A stretch of DNA of 64,000 nt from an uncultured Synechococcus sp. (lineage in GTDB: Bacteria > Cyanobacteriota > Cyanobacteriia > Phormidesmidales > Phormidesmidaceae), in the NCBI GenBank assembly GCA_937911865.1, contig CALDSK010000202.1:1-64000 (forward strand), given 5' to 3'. The notes under the pieces are model-generated. The model saw nothing but the letters and a program-made list of their open reading frames with translations. It was not told where the DNA came from and searched no databases. Below are positions 1 to 8,661 of this stretch, piece after piece (position 1 is the first letter of the stretch; every line of letters begins with the position of its first letter). Made by a program: the position numbers and the translations under genes.

Positions 1-362
1 GTTCTGGTACAACCACGCTACCTAGAGAGGTCTCTGATCCTTGCATCCAGATTGTGGCAGGATGCGCAGACAGCCAGTCTAGCCAGTTTGTTGCTTCTGG
101 GCGAGGTGGCCTCCCAGTGGCTCCAACCAGTCAGAGCTATCATTCCAATCGACTGTGGACAGACTTGAGAGAAAGTACCCACGCTTCAATCGATTCGGTA
201 GTTAGTGAGCGCCCTTTAGCAGACACTGCTACCGCTCCACTTTTCGAAGCCAATAGCTGGACAACCAACGAACAAGGAGACATTTTGCTCTTCGCTCAGG
301 CAGAAACCGCTACAGCATCAACGGTCGCTGCTAGCAACTGCCTAGCGGAACAAATGACCTGA
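1..362 (+). CDS. Filamentous haemagglutinin-type (two-partner secretion) protein, C-terminal end
   Basis: The reading frame is open from the left edge (frame beginning at base 3) to a TGA at 360-362, so this is the 3' end of a larger gene and not a short ORF beginning at the internal GTG at 54. The tail carries the hallmarks that close many cyanobacterial haemagglutinin-like secreted proteins: two cysteines (DPCIQIVAGC) followed by SQFVASGRGGLP, then a segment equivalent to 'PLxEAxxW...GxIxLxA' (PLFEANSWTTNEQGDILLFA). In the family the N-terminal TPS domain is exported through a TpsB/Omp85 pore and the rest forms a long beta-helix at the cell surface. Only the terminal ~120 residues are visible, so domain content upstream is unknown. 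A possible terminator and degenerate tandem repeats follow the stop. Confidence 0.75.
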   Translation, partial: SGTTTLPREVSDPCIQIVAGCADSQSSQFVASGRGGLPVAPTSQSYHSNRLWTDLRESTHASIDSVVSERPLADTATAPLFEANSWTTNEQGDILLFAQAETATASTVAASNCLAEQMT

Positions 363-369
363 TAAAAAA

Positions 370-416
370 AGAGCATACGGAGAAAGAGCATGCGGAAAAG
401 AGAGCACACGAAAAAG
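370..416. repeat. Three degenerate ~16-bp tandem copies after the haemagglutinin stop
   Basis: Copies at 370-384, 385-400 and 401-416 share the core AGAGCAnnCG(G)A followed by A/G. They begin 8 bp after the TGA stop. The third copy provides the left arm of a 7-bp inverted repeat (AGAGCAC at 401-407 with GTGCTCT at 425-431) that could act as a weak terminator. Confidence 0.6.
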
Positions 417-482
417 AGAGAGCCGTGCTCTGTTTGTATGGCTACCGTATGCATAAAAAAGACTGCTAAACAATGTATGCAT

Positions 483-1193
483 CTACAAAGAGATAGGCTT
501 GCCATCTCGAAAAAAGCCCCCGGTTGGCCCCTCATCAGCTAGCAGCGCAGCCCAGACAACGCTTGCGGCCCCTTCTTCTACAGAGCGACCGCCCTCACCA
601 CCCATATCTGTCGCTACCCAGCCAGGACAAACAGCATTCACTAAAATGTTGTCACCGCTCAAGTTCTTTGACAGCATAATGGTGAGTGCATTCAATGCAG
701 CTTTAGAAATGCTGTAGGCAGGTGTGCGACCACTCATACTCTCTAGCGAACCTGCACCGCTCGACACGTTAACAATTCTTCCATGGTGAGAATGGCGCAA
801 CAGGGGCAGCAGCCCCTTTACTGCTTGCCAAGCACCAAGCGTGTTGGTCTCGAAAGCAGCTCTCACCTCTGAAAGATCGGCCTCGACGGCTGTCTGCCAG
901 GTATCGTACAGAATTCCGGCGTTGTTAACTAGCACGTCTAGTCGGCCATAGTCGCGCTCTAGTCGCACAGCCACCTGTTCAATATCCGCAGGCTTGGTGA
1001 TGTCAAGCTGACAGGCGACAACGCTCAGCCCTTTAGCTTGTAAAGGTTTAGCGGCTGATTGTCCTTTTTGCAAATTTCGAGAGCCGAGAAGTACGGTCAT
1101 GCCTTGGGTGGCCAGCTGTCGCACCACTTCTAGTCCAATACCCCGATTTGCACCCGTCACTAGCGCAATCTGTTCAGATTTTGGATGGTGCAA
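483..1193 (-). CDS. Short-chain dehydrogenase/reductase (carbonyl-reductase-like)
   Basis: A 236-residue classical SDR of the carbonyl-reductase/menthone-reductase-like type, expected to reduce a carbonyl with NADPH in the cytoplasm. The Rossmann motif TGANRGIG is at residues 13-20, NNAG at 90-93, the catalytic Ser at about 144-145 (NVSSGAG) and the YxxxK pair at Tyr160/Lys164 (YSISK). All catalytic positions are intact and the length is normal. The start is a TTG at 1193; it is supported by a perfect AGGAGG Shine-Dalgarno at 1199-1204, five bases upstream, and no in-frame ATG exists before the preceding stop. The gene is convergent with the haemagglutinin tail. The natural substrate cannot be read from sequence. 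Confidence 0.88.
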   Translation of the reverse strand: MHHPKSEQIALVTGANRGIGLEVVRQLATQGMTVLLGSRNLQKGQSAAKPLQAKGLSVVACQLDITKPADIEQVAVRLERDYGRLDVLVNNAGILYDTWQTAVEADLSEVRAAFETNTLGAWQAVKGLLPLLRHSHHGRIVNVSSGAGSLESMSGRTPAYSISKAALNALTIMLSKNLSGDNILVNAVCPGWVATDMGGEGGRSVEEGAASVVWAALLADEGPTGGFFRDGKPISL

Positions 1194-1275
1194 AATAGCC
1201 TCCTGCTGTTTTTCTAGATGCTAGCAGCCGAAGGGATATTCGCGCTTTCTGTGGGTTGAGCTTGCTCGGGTTTTC

Positions 1276-1319
1276 GCGATCAAACAGGTGCGATCGCACC
1301 TGTTTGATCGCACCTGTTT
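1276..1319. repeat. HIP1-centred 36-bp perfect palindrome with 14-bp tandem copies
   Basis: Bases 1276-1311 form a perfect 36-bp palindrome with a GCGATCGC (HIP1) core. Its right arm is also a tandem repeat: GATCGCACCTGTTT occurs at 1292-1305 and again at 1306-1319. It lies about 80 bp upstream of the SDR start. It could fold as a cruciform or hairpin, but no T-tract follows. Confidence 0.8.
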
Positions 1320-2189
1320 GATTAATTTCTCTCTCTACCTGCGTAATTACCACAGTTTTTTGCTGATCTGATGGGTCTTAGAGCGTAAATATCAGTAGTC
1401 TCACGGGTAACCTAAGTGAGCACAACAAGCTAAGCTGTCGAGTCTCTAAAAAGCAGCGCAGCATAGGGCTCCTGAGGTTCTTGATGCAGTTATTGCATAG
1501 CAACAGGAAATTCATAAGAGCTACACGTGTAATCTTTTTCCGTGAAGAAGTAAATATCGCCAACCCCCTTAGCAGGCTATATTTTTCGGATGTTATAGAC
1601 AGAATATCTGAAAAATACGCTTTTTAACCAGATAACGAAGATTCAGAAGAGAATCACAGACGATTTACCCAGCATACTATTCATTTACTGCGGTAGAGAG
1701 CCTGTGAACGACAAATCTATTGACCGCTACATCATTTAAATAAAAGAGACTGCGGGGCGGCACCCCTCTTTTACTTTCGTGAGTAGAGTTGTTTTATATA
1801 AGGGGCATGTAGATTAATCTATATGCTCGCTTGATGCTTATTTGCTGTACAAGATTGGAGATTATGTTCACTGGTATATAATTAAGTGACCAATCATGAG
1901 TAACAAGAGATAAGTCACGGTCTTAATCTCACGTGCAAAGACTGATATACGGCCGTATTCACAACAGCTTTGCGCAATGCTATTTCCCCAACCATGGCTT
2001 ATAAAACAATCTGCTGATAACAGTTATTAGTCAAAATACTTGGCTGACAGCTAGTTACACGGTTTTGTTATCAATGGTTTTGTTGCCATAAGAGACCTAG
2101 CCATATCCGGTTTTGGACTCTTATCTATGCAAAAGCCGCACGGTAATAAAGATAGTTTTACTCACAATCGCTATTTCAGAGGATAGATC
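1320..2189. other. Long AT-rich intergenic region without a credible gene
   Basis: About 870 bp between the SDR promoter side and the Wzz-like gene. The only open frame of note (61 codons, minus strand, near 1378-1563) has no ribosome-binding site and no recognisable features. The one structured element is an interrupted hairpin at 1741-1773: TAAAAGA pairs with TCTTTTA, and an inner GGGG/CCCC pair closes a 5-nt loop. It may be a terminator or an unknown transcript end. Nothing else was recognised. Confidence 0.5.
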
Positions 2190-3098
2190 GTGATATCAGA
2201 AGCTTTGCGGCGATCGGCGGGCTGCTTTAGTGCGGCGCTGATCGGGAGCTTGGCGGTGGCCGGGACTGTCGAGATACTTCAAGACCCCACCTACAAAAGC
2301 TCCATGCAGATACTGGTGGAACCTAACGCTGGCCGTCCCGACACACTTGCCTCCGCTTACGAGGAGACTCAGCCTGTAGGGACAGCCACCGATATTGATA
2401 CGCTGACAGAGATCAGGCTGATGCGAAGCAGTAAATTCGTTCAGCAGGCCATTGAGTCTCTTGAGCGAGAACAACCTACGCTTTGCAGAGGGAAAGCGGT
2501 TAGAGCTGACTGCGTAAAAGATTTTCAAGATCGGCTCACTATCACTCAGCTCAAAGAAGGCAGAGTGAAAACGCGGGTTGTTGAAGTCGTCTTCACAGGC
2601 AGCACCAAAAAACAGACGCTCGATTTTCTACTAGCGCTGCAAAAGCTTTATAGAATGTACAACGTACAGCAGCAAGAAGAGCGCATGAACGACAGGCTAG
2701 CTATTTTTGACAACCAAGTCTCTACTGGCGAACAAGTCTTGCTACAGGCGCCGCAAACCTCACCAAGGCAGTACCCACAAGATAGACCTAATTCCGCAAC
2801 CAAGGCGCTGCTAGCAGTCGACTCTGGTCAGTCTGATAGTCTGCCTACTGAAGGTGTTAGCGAAACTACTCAGCTGTATCAGCTAGAAGGCATTCCGACA
2901 GAGGCCGACTTTGGACAACTGCTCAATTTACGTCAAAAGATGGCGGATGATCTGATTCGGAGCGGTTTTACCTGGGAGCTAGTGGCCTACCCTATGGCAG
3001 GCCGTAGGGTCTTTCCCGAGCTGTGGCTTAGCCTGGCAGCAGGCTTGATATTGGGACCGTTGCTATACGAGTTAACCCTGCGCGTAGACACAGTTTAA
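2190..3098 (+). CDS. Wzz-like chain-length-determinant domain protein lacking a kinase domain
   Basis: A 302-residue protein with the topology of polysaccharide co-polymerases: an N-terminal membrane segment (about residues 12-30), a periplasmic region with the conserved-type opening 'DPTYKSSMQILVEP' and 'TEIRLMRSSKFVQQAI', and a second membrane segment near 275-295 (LWLSLAAGLILGPLLYEL). In full-length cyanobacterial homologues a cytoplasmic tyrosine-kinase (BY-kinase) domain follows; here the protein stops just after the second helix. The periplasmic part is also short. The start is GTG at 2190 with AGAGG at 2178-2182. In the family such proteins control polymer length in Wzx/Wzy export. Neither Wzx nor Wzy is visible nearby, so the partner is unknown. 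Confidence 0.65.
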   Translation: MISEALRRSAGCFSAALIGSLAVAGTVEILQDPTYKSSMQILVEPNAGRPDTLASAYEETQPVGTATDIDTLTEIRLMRSSKFVQQAIESLEREQPTLCRGKAVRADCVKDFQDRLTITQLKEGRVKTRVVEVVFTGSTKKQTLDFLLALQKLYRMYNVQQQEERMNDRLAIFDNQVSTGEQVLLQAPQTSPRQYPQDRPNSATKALLAVDSGQSDSLPTEGVSETTQLYQLEGIPTEADFGQLLNLRQKMADDLIRSGFTWELVAYPMAGRRVFPELWLSLAAGLILGPLLYELTLRVDTV

Positions 3099-3260
3099 AG
3101 ATTGATCAAGTTGTTTGGTAAAACTGTTCAAGACAGCGAAGCAGCTATGCATTATAAGCTGTATACCATCTGAGCCCTATGCTCTCTATATGGTCTTCGA
3201 AGCGTTGCTTAAGACACTCACTAGAGGCTACAACCCTTGGTAAACAAGCAACGCTTCTGA

Positions 3261-3290
3261 GCAAACGTCCTAATGCATTAGGACGTTTGC
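3261..3290 (+). terminator. 30-bp perfect palindrome downstream of the Wzz-like gene
   Basis: GCAAACGTCCTAATG is followed immediately by its exact reverse complement. It lies 160 bp after the Wzz-like stop. The lack of loop bases and of a strong T-run makes it an imperfect terminator; it could equally be a protein-binding site. Confidence 0.5.
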
Positions 3291-3321
3291 TATATCTTAA
3301 AAACCTGCTCTGAGAGCAGCT

Positions 3322-3361
3322 AAGCCTAAGCGATTTGCTTATTCATGAGTCGCTTAGGCTT
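3322..3361. terminator. Hairpin between convergent Wzz-like and AraC genes
   Basis: The arms AAGCCTAAGCGA (3322-3333) and TCGCTTAGGCTT (3350-3361) are exact complements separated by 16 bases. The position 34 bp from the end of the opposing AraC gene fits a bidirectional terminator. Confidence 0.6.
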
Positions 3362-3395
3362 TACTATTGCCAGTTATTTTATGTCCGTTTGCCTT

Positions 3396-4229
3396 TTAGT
3401 CGGGTTGTCCTGTGTATTTTGCTGGTGTCGTCCCTACATATCGCTTGAAGTGCCTGCTAAAGTGGCTTTGATCATAAAAACCTGTAGCGATCGCAACCTC
3501 CGCGAGAGAGCGTCCTTTGATCATCATCTTCTTTGCCTCAGTCAGGCGCAGCTGTAACTGATAAGCACCGGCAGAGACACCGACCTGCTGACGAAAAAGA
3601 CGGCAAAAATGAAAGCGACTGAGCCCTACGACATCGGCAAGTTCCTTTAAAGAGACATCGCGTCTACAGTGAGCGCGCAGATACTCACAGGCCCGCAAGA
3701 TAGCGCGGTGAGAAGTCAACGGCATATCAGATGGCGCGTTTAGTGCATAGCGGCCTATCAGACAAGAGAAAAAGTTCCACAGCGCGACCTCCTGCACTAG
3801 CCGAGAGCTCTGTTGCATAGAAACGGTCGAAAGCGTCATAAATAAGCGATTGAGCAGAAGATCTTTGGGTAGCACGGACGCAAAGAACGGATCGTAGCTA
3901 GAACAACCCGTAATTTCGGCCATTACCTGATTGAGCCACTTGGGGTGGATATTGGCCATAGCAAAATGAGCCGGTTCAAAGAGGTGCGTGCGATCGCTTG
4001 GTGCATGCACTTCTCCTGAATGGATAATGCTCAATCTGCCAGGTGGAATCTGGTGCTTCTCTCCTCGGTAGGTATACTCTCCTTGATGATCAAAGCTCAG
4101 CGCAAACTGATACGCCTCGTGACTGTGTTTTGGAATAGGCTCTATCGCACCGGGCGTATAAGCGTACTGCTCGAACACAAGACCGTCAAACTCACAGGCT
4201 CGCACAGAAATATCAGCGGCAAGTTTCAT
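3396..4229 (-). CDS. AraC-family transcriptional regulator with N-terminal cupin-like domain
   Basis: A 277-residue regulator. Residues ~10-140 form the sugar/ligand-binding cupin (HSHEAYQFAL, GEYTYRGE, PPGRLSIIHSGEVH). Residues ~175-275 carry two HTH motifs of the AraC type (LKELADVVGLSRFHFCRLFR and LAEVAIATGFYDQSHFSRHF, ending KRYVGTTPAKY). ATG start at 4229. It lies head-to-head with the aldo/keto reductase (start 4328), whose promoter lies in the 98-bp gap, so that gene is the obvious candidate target. The effector is unknown. Confidence 0.9.
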   Translation of the reverse strand: MKLAADISVRACEFDGLVFEQYAYTPGAIEPIPKHSHEAYQFALSFDHQGEYTYRGEKHQIPPGRLSIIHSGEVHAPSDRTHLFEPAHFAMANIHPKWLNQVMAEITGCSSYDPFFASVLPKDLLLNRLFMTLSTVSMQQSSRLVQEVALWNFFSCLIGRYALNAPSDMPLTSHRAILRACEYLRAHCRRDVSLKELADVVGLSRFHFCRLFRQQVGVSAGAYQLQLRLTEAKKMMIKGRSLAEVAIATGFYDQSHFSRHFKRYVGTTPAKYTGQPD

Positions 4230-4327
4230 CTATAAATAGCAATTTTGTCCTAGAACGCAGAAGTGATCTTGTTTAGGATATAGCCTTTGAGCTAACTACT
4301 TCGATCTAATTAATTAAAGAGACCGCA

Positions 4328-5446
4328 ATGGACTATTACACACTGGGCAAGACCGGGCTAAGAGTTAGCCGACTGGCGCTAGGCACCATGACCTTTGGCG
4401 AAGACTGGGGATGGGGCGCAGAAGAATCGGCCGCTCGCGAGATTTTTGACAAGTATTTAGCAGCAGGCGGTAACTTTATCGATACAGCTGATATGTATAC
4501 CAACGGCAACAGCGAGAAGATGCTGGGGCAATTTGTAAAAGAGAGTGGAAGCCGCGATCGCGTTGTCATCGCCACCAAGTTTAGCTACAACGCGCAGCCC
4601 GGCAACCCCAACGCAGGGGGTAACGGTCGTAAAAATATTATGCGCGCCGTTGAAGGCTCCTTACAACGATTAGGTACCGACTATATCGATTTATACATAC
4701 TCCATACTTGGGATAGCGTCACCCCCGCTGAAGAAGTGATGCGGACACTAGATGACTTGGTCAGCTCGGGCAAAGTTCGCCATGTTGCGCTCTCTGACGC
4801 ACCGGCCTGGTATGTCTCTCAAGCACAGACCCTTGCAAAAGAGAGACATCTAGAGCCGATTAGTACGGTTCAGCTTGAATACTCGCTGGTAGAGCGTAAT
4901 ATTGAATTCGAGTACGTGCCCATGGCCAAGACACTAGGCTGCGGCGTGATGGTGTGGTCACCGCTAGCTAGCGGTCTGCTATCGGGTAAATACAAACCTT
5001 CTGAAGCAGGCGCTGAAGGGTCAGGGCGATTAGCAACGCTCGCAGGAAGCGACAACCCTGCCTTCAACAAATTTACCGAACGAAATTGGAAGATTGTTGC
5101 TGAATTAGAGAAAGTGGCTAAAGAAATGGATCGTTCTATGGCGCAGATTGCGGTGAACTGGGTGGTTAATCGTCCGGGCGTGGCGAGTGTTTTAGTCGGC
5201 GCGACAAAACTGTATCAGCTAGAAGATAATTTAAAGGCGCTGGCATTTGAACTCCCCAAGGAACTGCAACAGAGGCTCGATGAGGTTAGTAAGCCAGACT
5301 CTCGCTTTCCTTATACTTTCTTTGAGCCTAGCTTGCAGGGCATGATTCACGGCGGGTCATCGGTTGGAGATAAGCCCGAAGGCTACGAACAGCCCGTCTT
5401 TATTCCAGGGAAAGAAGAAGAATCAACAGAAGATAAAGCAGCGTAG
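4328..5446 (+). CDS. Aldo/keto reductase
   Basis: A 372-residue NADPH-dependent TIM-barrel oxidoreductase of the AKR superfamily (YajO/voltage-gated-K-channel-beta-like branch by its overall pattern). The catalytic tetrad is visible as Asp52 and Tyr57 (DTADMY), Lys84 (ATKF) and His126 (ILHTWD); a C-terminal cofactor segment (SVLVGATKLYQLEDNL) is also present. About 40 residues at the C-terminus (GYEQPVFIPG and an acidic tail) are beyond the usual barrel. It reduces aldehydes or ketones to alcohols; the substrate cannot be assigned. It is divergent from the AraC gene, a pairing typical of inducible detoxification enzymes. Confidence 0.9.
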   Translation: MDYYTLGKTGLRVSRLALGTMTFGEDWGWGAEESAAREIFDKYLAAGGNFIDTADMYTNGNSEKMLGQFVKESGSRDRVVIATKFSYNAQPGNPNAGGNGRKNIMRAVEGSLQRLGTDYIDLYILHTWDSVTPAEEVMRTLDDLVSSGKVRHVALSDAPAWYVSQAQTLAKERHLEPISTVQLEYSLVERNIEFEYVPMAKTLGCGVMVWSPLASGLLSGKYKPSEAGAEGSGRLATLAGSDNPAFNKFTERNWKIVAELEKVAKEMDRSMAQIAVNWVVNRPGVASVLVGATKLYQLEDNLKALAFELPKELQQRLDEVSKPDSRFPYTFFEPSLQGMIHGGSSVGDKPEGYEQPVFIPGKEEESTEDKAA

Positions 5447-5493
5447 GTAAGGGCAATCAGCAAATCGCTCTGACATTACGACCTGACGACACT

Positions 5494-6351
5494 TTACCGA
5501 AAAGGCGCTAGCCCCTGATAAAAGTGATCAAAAAAGGCCTGAACCCTCGCATTGCGCCGTAGATCGCGGTGAGTCAGCAGCCAGAGATCGGTATCAAAAC
5601 CGGAGAGCACATCGCTGATTTTCACCAGCTTATCGCTGCGCTCAGCATAAACTATCGGCAATATACAGGCCCCACTGCCAGCTTCTGTCATCAGAAACTG
5701 CGCGATGGGGCTGTTTACTCGATAGCGAACCTGCCGAGTAGGAATATGTCTCTCCATCCAGGCGTCCGTCACGCGGGCATTGACAGCGGCATCCCAACCG
5801 ATCCAAGGTAGTTCGCCAAGAGAGGCATAAGACTGATTAGCAATTGAGGTGTGAGCATACACAGCATATTTAGAATGCACAGCGCGCATGCCGACCAACG
5901 TCTCATCGGGCTGCTTAGCAATACGAATAGCCACATCGGCTTCTCGGCGCGTGAGACTATGCATGCGAGTTGTGCCAGAGACAAGCTCTAGAGCAATCTG
6001 CGGATATCGCACTGTAAAGGCATTGATTAAATCAGCGTGAAAGAATACGACTAAATCAAGCAGCGCGATTCGCAACACGCCAGATAGCAGCTTCTCCGAA
6101 TCTTTGACGCTTCTTGGCAGGTTTTCTGATTCAGCCTCCATCGCCTCTGCCGTTCGTGCCGCCTGCTCACCATAAGAGGTCAACACCAGGCGACCACTCA
6201 CGTTCTCAATCACGGTTGAGCCTAGATCGGTCTCTAGCGATCGCAATCTGCGCGAAACAGTACTAATATCAATCCCCAACTTTACCGCCGTTTTCTGTAG
6301 CGTTCCCTCACGCTGAAAGGCGAGCAGCACCTGTAAGTCAGCCCAATTCAC
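5494..6351 (-). CDS. LysR-family transcriptional regulator
   Basis: A 285-residue LTTR. Residues 1-60 form the winged HTH (LQVLLAFQREGTLQKTAVKL, VSRRLRSLE) and ~90-285 the periplasmic-binding-protein-like effector domain. The start is GTG at 6351; no in-frame ATG is available nearby. The intergenic region to the divergent hydrolase contains a LysR-type dyad (6392-6407). LTTRs normally autorepress and activate the divergent gene when an inducer binds, so the hydrolase downstream of that dyad is the predicted target. Confidence 0.9.
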   Translation of the reverse strand: MNWADLQVLLAFQREGTLQKTAVKLGIDISTVSRRLRSLETDLGSTVIENVSGRLVLTSYGEQAARTAEAMEAESENLPRSVKDSEKLLSGVLRIALLDLVVFFHADLINAFTVRYPQIALELVSGTTRMHSLTRREADVAIRIAKQPDETLVGMRAVHSKYAVYAHTSIANQSYASLGELPWIGWDAAVNARVTDAWMERHIPTRQVRYRVNSPIAQFLMTEAGSGACILPIVYAERSDKLVKISDVLSGFDTDLWLLTHRDLRRNARVQAFFDHFYQGLAPFR

Positions 6352-6391
6352 AGCAAATTCTCAACTTAGTTTGGATCTGGTTTTCATTCAG

Positions 6392-6407
6392 TTTGCATCT
6401 GTGCAAA
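6392..6407. promoter_or_regulatory. Candidate LysR operator (TTTGCA-N4-TGCAAA)
   Basis: A perfect 6-4-6 inverted repeat lies 41 bp upstream of the lysR start and about 140 bp upstream of the hydrolase. It contains the T-N11-A geometry expected of an LTTR box. A partial second TTTTGCAAA half-site occurs near 6440-6449. Confidence 0.55.
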
Positions 6408-6548
6408 TGTAGCTTGCGTTTTTGGGCAATGACAATACATTTTTGCAAACCTAAACTACATAGTCAATCGGCCATTTGACGTTAGCTAATCGCAGTCTAC
6501 CTAGCTGACGCTTCTATGAATACATGCAAATCAACGGGGAAAGAACCT

Positions 6549-7469
6549 ATGAACCGAACTGCTGCGGCTGAGCGAGACTGGACGTTTGGAGGCACCTGGC
6601 CCTATCAGCCTTGCTGGTTTGATAGCGAGGATGGGCAAATGCACTATGTGGATGAAGGGCCGCGAGCGGGTAGGCCTATTGTGATGGTTCACGGCAATCC
6701 AACCTGGGGATATTTGTACCGGCGCTTTATTGCAGCGGTTACTCAGGCAGGATACCGAGCCATTGTTCTAGACCACCTTGGTTTCGGGCGCTCAGATAAG
6801 CCTAACGATCCCAACCTCTATCGAATTGAGCGGCATGGCAAGCGGTGCGAATCGCTGCTCGAATCGCTCGATCTTCAAGAGGCCACTGTTCTCGTACAAG
6901 ACTGGGGCGGCCCTATTGGACTCACTTGGGCTGCTCGGCATCCTGAAAGAATCCGCAGCCTGGCCATACTGAATACCTTCGCGCATCGTCCACCCGCCAA
7001 AGTAGCGTTGCCCTTGCCACTTCAGCTGTTTCGCTTACCCATAATTGGAGAAGTTATGGTGAAAGGGTTACATGCTTTTGTCAGAGTGTTTTTGTTCAAA
7101 GCGGGGGTGGTGCATCCTCAGCGACTGGGCGATCGCGAAAAAGCAGCCTATCTTGCCCCCCATCCAACCTGGGCCTCGCGAACGTCTGTTCTGGTATTTC
7201 CTAGAGAAATTCCATCTGGACCTGATGGCCCTGTGAGCGATTTCGTTGCCCAAGTCCATCACCAGCTGATAGCTGGCAACGCGTACAAGCCAGTTTTTAT
7301 CGCCTGGCCGATGAAAGACATCGCTTTTGGTCCAGAGATTTTGAACAACCTGTGGCTACAAGACTTTCCTGACGCAGAGGTAATGCGCATTGAAGAGGCT
7401 GGCCACTATATTCAAGAAGATGCCCATGAGCAGGTCATTCCCAGGCTGCTTCAGTTTCTCTCGCGTTAG
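6549..7469 (+). CDS. Haloalkane-dehalogenase-like alpha/beta hydrolase
   Basis: An alpha/beta-fold hydrolase of about 306 residues. The nucleophile elbow is VQDWGG (Asp about residue 118, followed by the halide-binding Trp), the oxyanion/halide-site motif is HGNPTW (about 48-53) with the second halide-binding Asn, and the catalytic His lies in AGHYIQED near the C-terminus. Together these match haloalkane dehalogenases of the HLD-II type rather than epoxide hydrolases, although activity on halogenated substrates is inference. I chose ATG 6549 over 6516 because GGGGAAAG stands just upstream of 6549 while 6516 has no ribosome-binding site. The gene is divergent from lysR. Confidence 0.85.
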   Translation: MNRTAAAERDWTFGGTWPYQPCWFDSEDGQMHYVDEGPRAGRPIVMVHGNPTWGYLYRRFIAAVTQAGYRAIVLDHLGFGRSDKPNDPNLYRIERHGKRCESLLESLDLQEATVLVQDWGGPIGLTWAARHPERIRSLAILNTFAHRPPAKVALPLPLQLFRLPIIGEVMVKGLHAFVRVFLFKAGVVHPQRLGDREKAAYLAPHPTWASRTSVLVFPREIPSGPDGPVSDFVAQVHHQLIAGNAYKPVFIAWPMKDIAFGPEILNNLWLQDFPDAEVMRIEEAGHYIQEDAHEQVIPRLLQFLSR

Positions 7470-7513
7470 CAATCGGCTAGCGATACAAAAATAGAAAAAA
7501 CTTTTCTACCCCC

Positions 7514-7544
7514 TTGACCTTCAAGCCACTCGAAAGTTTAGAGT
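7514..7544 (+). promoter_or_regulatory. MerR-type promoter with 19-bp spacer and internal dyad
   Basis: A -35 TTGACC (7514-7519) and -10 TAGAGT (7539-7544) are separated by 19 bp, longer than the sigma-70 optimum. The spacer holds an imperfect dyad, ACCTTCAAG (7517-7525) and CTCGAAAGT (7529-7537), matching at 7 of 9 positions. Overlong spacers with a central dyad are the signature of promoters activated by MerR proteins through DNA untwisting. It lies about 100 bp upstream of the merR-like gene. Confidence 0.75.
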
Positions 7545-7647
7545 GACCCTATCAGCTGAGAAAAAGCAAGTCTTGGCTCGATAGGACAAGGGCTACAGGT
7601 ATCAACAGAGATACTCATAGCAACGTAAATCAAAGGCAAACAACAGC

Positions 7648-8499
7648 ATGTTTCGGATTGGTGAGTTTTCAAAAATTGCTCAGGTGCCCGCTAGCCTGTT
7701 GCGCTATTACAACGATATTGGACTATTTGTGCCAATTCGTAGCGATCGCAACACCAGCTATCGGTACTACAGCATTGAACAAATTATTCAGCTAAACCGT
7801 ATTCTAGCGCTCAAAGATCTGGGGCTCTCTCTAGAACAAATCAAGCGAATGCTAGAAGATAACATTTCTGCTGAAGAAATTCGTGGCATGCTGACGCTCA
7901 AAAAGGTGCAAATTGAGCAGTCTATTCAGGCAGAAGCGGCTCGCCTTCGAGCCGTAGAATCGCGCCTTCAGCAAATTGAGCACAAAGGAGAGTTTCAGAA
8001 TGACGATGTCGTGCTGAAATCTCTTCCGGCCACACCGTTTCTATCGCTTCGACAAGTCTACCCAGACCTGGCCCAAACGCTAGCCGCTATCTCCGAAATC
8101 GGCAAGGCTGTCAGCAAACAGATCAAAGCCAAGTCGTTGGATCGATTTGCCGCCGTAATTTATGGAGAACTCTATCAAGAGAGAGACTGGGACTTGGACT
8201 TTGGGTTCTTACTCAATCAACCTATGGATATCGCGCGCGACATCACAGTGACACTCTCTAGTGGCTTATCCATGAGCGTTCAAGAATTGCCTCCGGTCGC
8301 TACCGCTGTGACGGCAGTCAGGTTTGGCGGACCTGAAAATGGTCACCTTAGCTACACTGCCATTGGCAAATGGGTAGAGGCCAATCAGTACAGACTCGTC
8401 GGCCCGGGCCGAGAGGTCTTCATTGTGCCGCCCAAAGCTGGTCACGAATCAGAAATGGTCGTTGAAATTCAGTTTCCTGTAGAGGCGATCGCCCGCTAG
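7648..8499 (+). CDS. MerR-family regulator with GyrI-like effector domain
   Basis: A 283-residue regulator resembling BmrR-type multidrug sensors. Residues 1-70 are the MerR winged HTH (FRIGEFSKIAQVPASLLRYY, GLFVPIRSDRNTSYRYYS). A coiled-coil dimerisation helix follows (about 75-115), and ~120-283 forms a GyrI/AraC-effector-like domain that in the family binds small hydrophobic or cationic ligands. The promoter just upstream has the MerR architecture, so autoregulation of a merR - tautomerase - MAPEG transcript is likely. Confidence 0.88.
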   Translation: MFRIGEFSKIAQVPASLLRYYNDIGLFVPIRSDRNTSYRYYSIEQIIQLNRILALKDLGLSLEQIKRMLEDNISAEEIRGMLTLKKVQIEQSIQAEAARLRAVESRLQQIEHKGEFQNDDVVLKSLPATPFLSLRQVYPDLAQTLAAISEIGKAVSKQIKAKSLDRFAAVIYGELYQERDWDLDFGFLLNQPMDIARDITVTLSSGLSMSVQELPPVATAVTAVRFGGPENGHLSYTAIGKWVEANQYRLVGPGREVFIVPPKAGHESEMVVEIQFPVEAIAR

Positions 8500-8661
8500 C
8501 ACCTCCGGTTGCCTCACAGGAAAGCACTGGGTCTTAAAGAGATCAAACAGGTTCAATCTATTGCCAGTCAACGCTTATCTGCACTGACTGACAGCGCCTG
8601 CTGCCAACTATTTCGCAACACACTTATCAAAAACACATTCATCAAATTGGAGAATACATCC

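Noticed and set aside
54..362. Stand-alone 102-codon gene starting at GTG 54
   Set aside because: The frame is open to the window edge and the residues before the GTG belong to the same haemagglutinin-type C-terminal signature.
1378..1563. 61-codon minus-strand frame in the long intergenic region
   Set aside because: No ribosome-binding site, composition unlike a protein, no recognisable motif.
6516..6548. Upstream ATG of the haloalkane-dehalogenase-like gene
   Set aside because: No Shine-Dalgarno, whereas GGGGAAAG precedes ATG 6549.
8509..8661. N-terminal extension of the tautomerase frame
   Set aside because: Would bury the catalytic Pro1; the Shine-Dalgarno points to ATG 8662.
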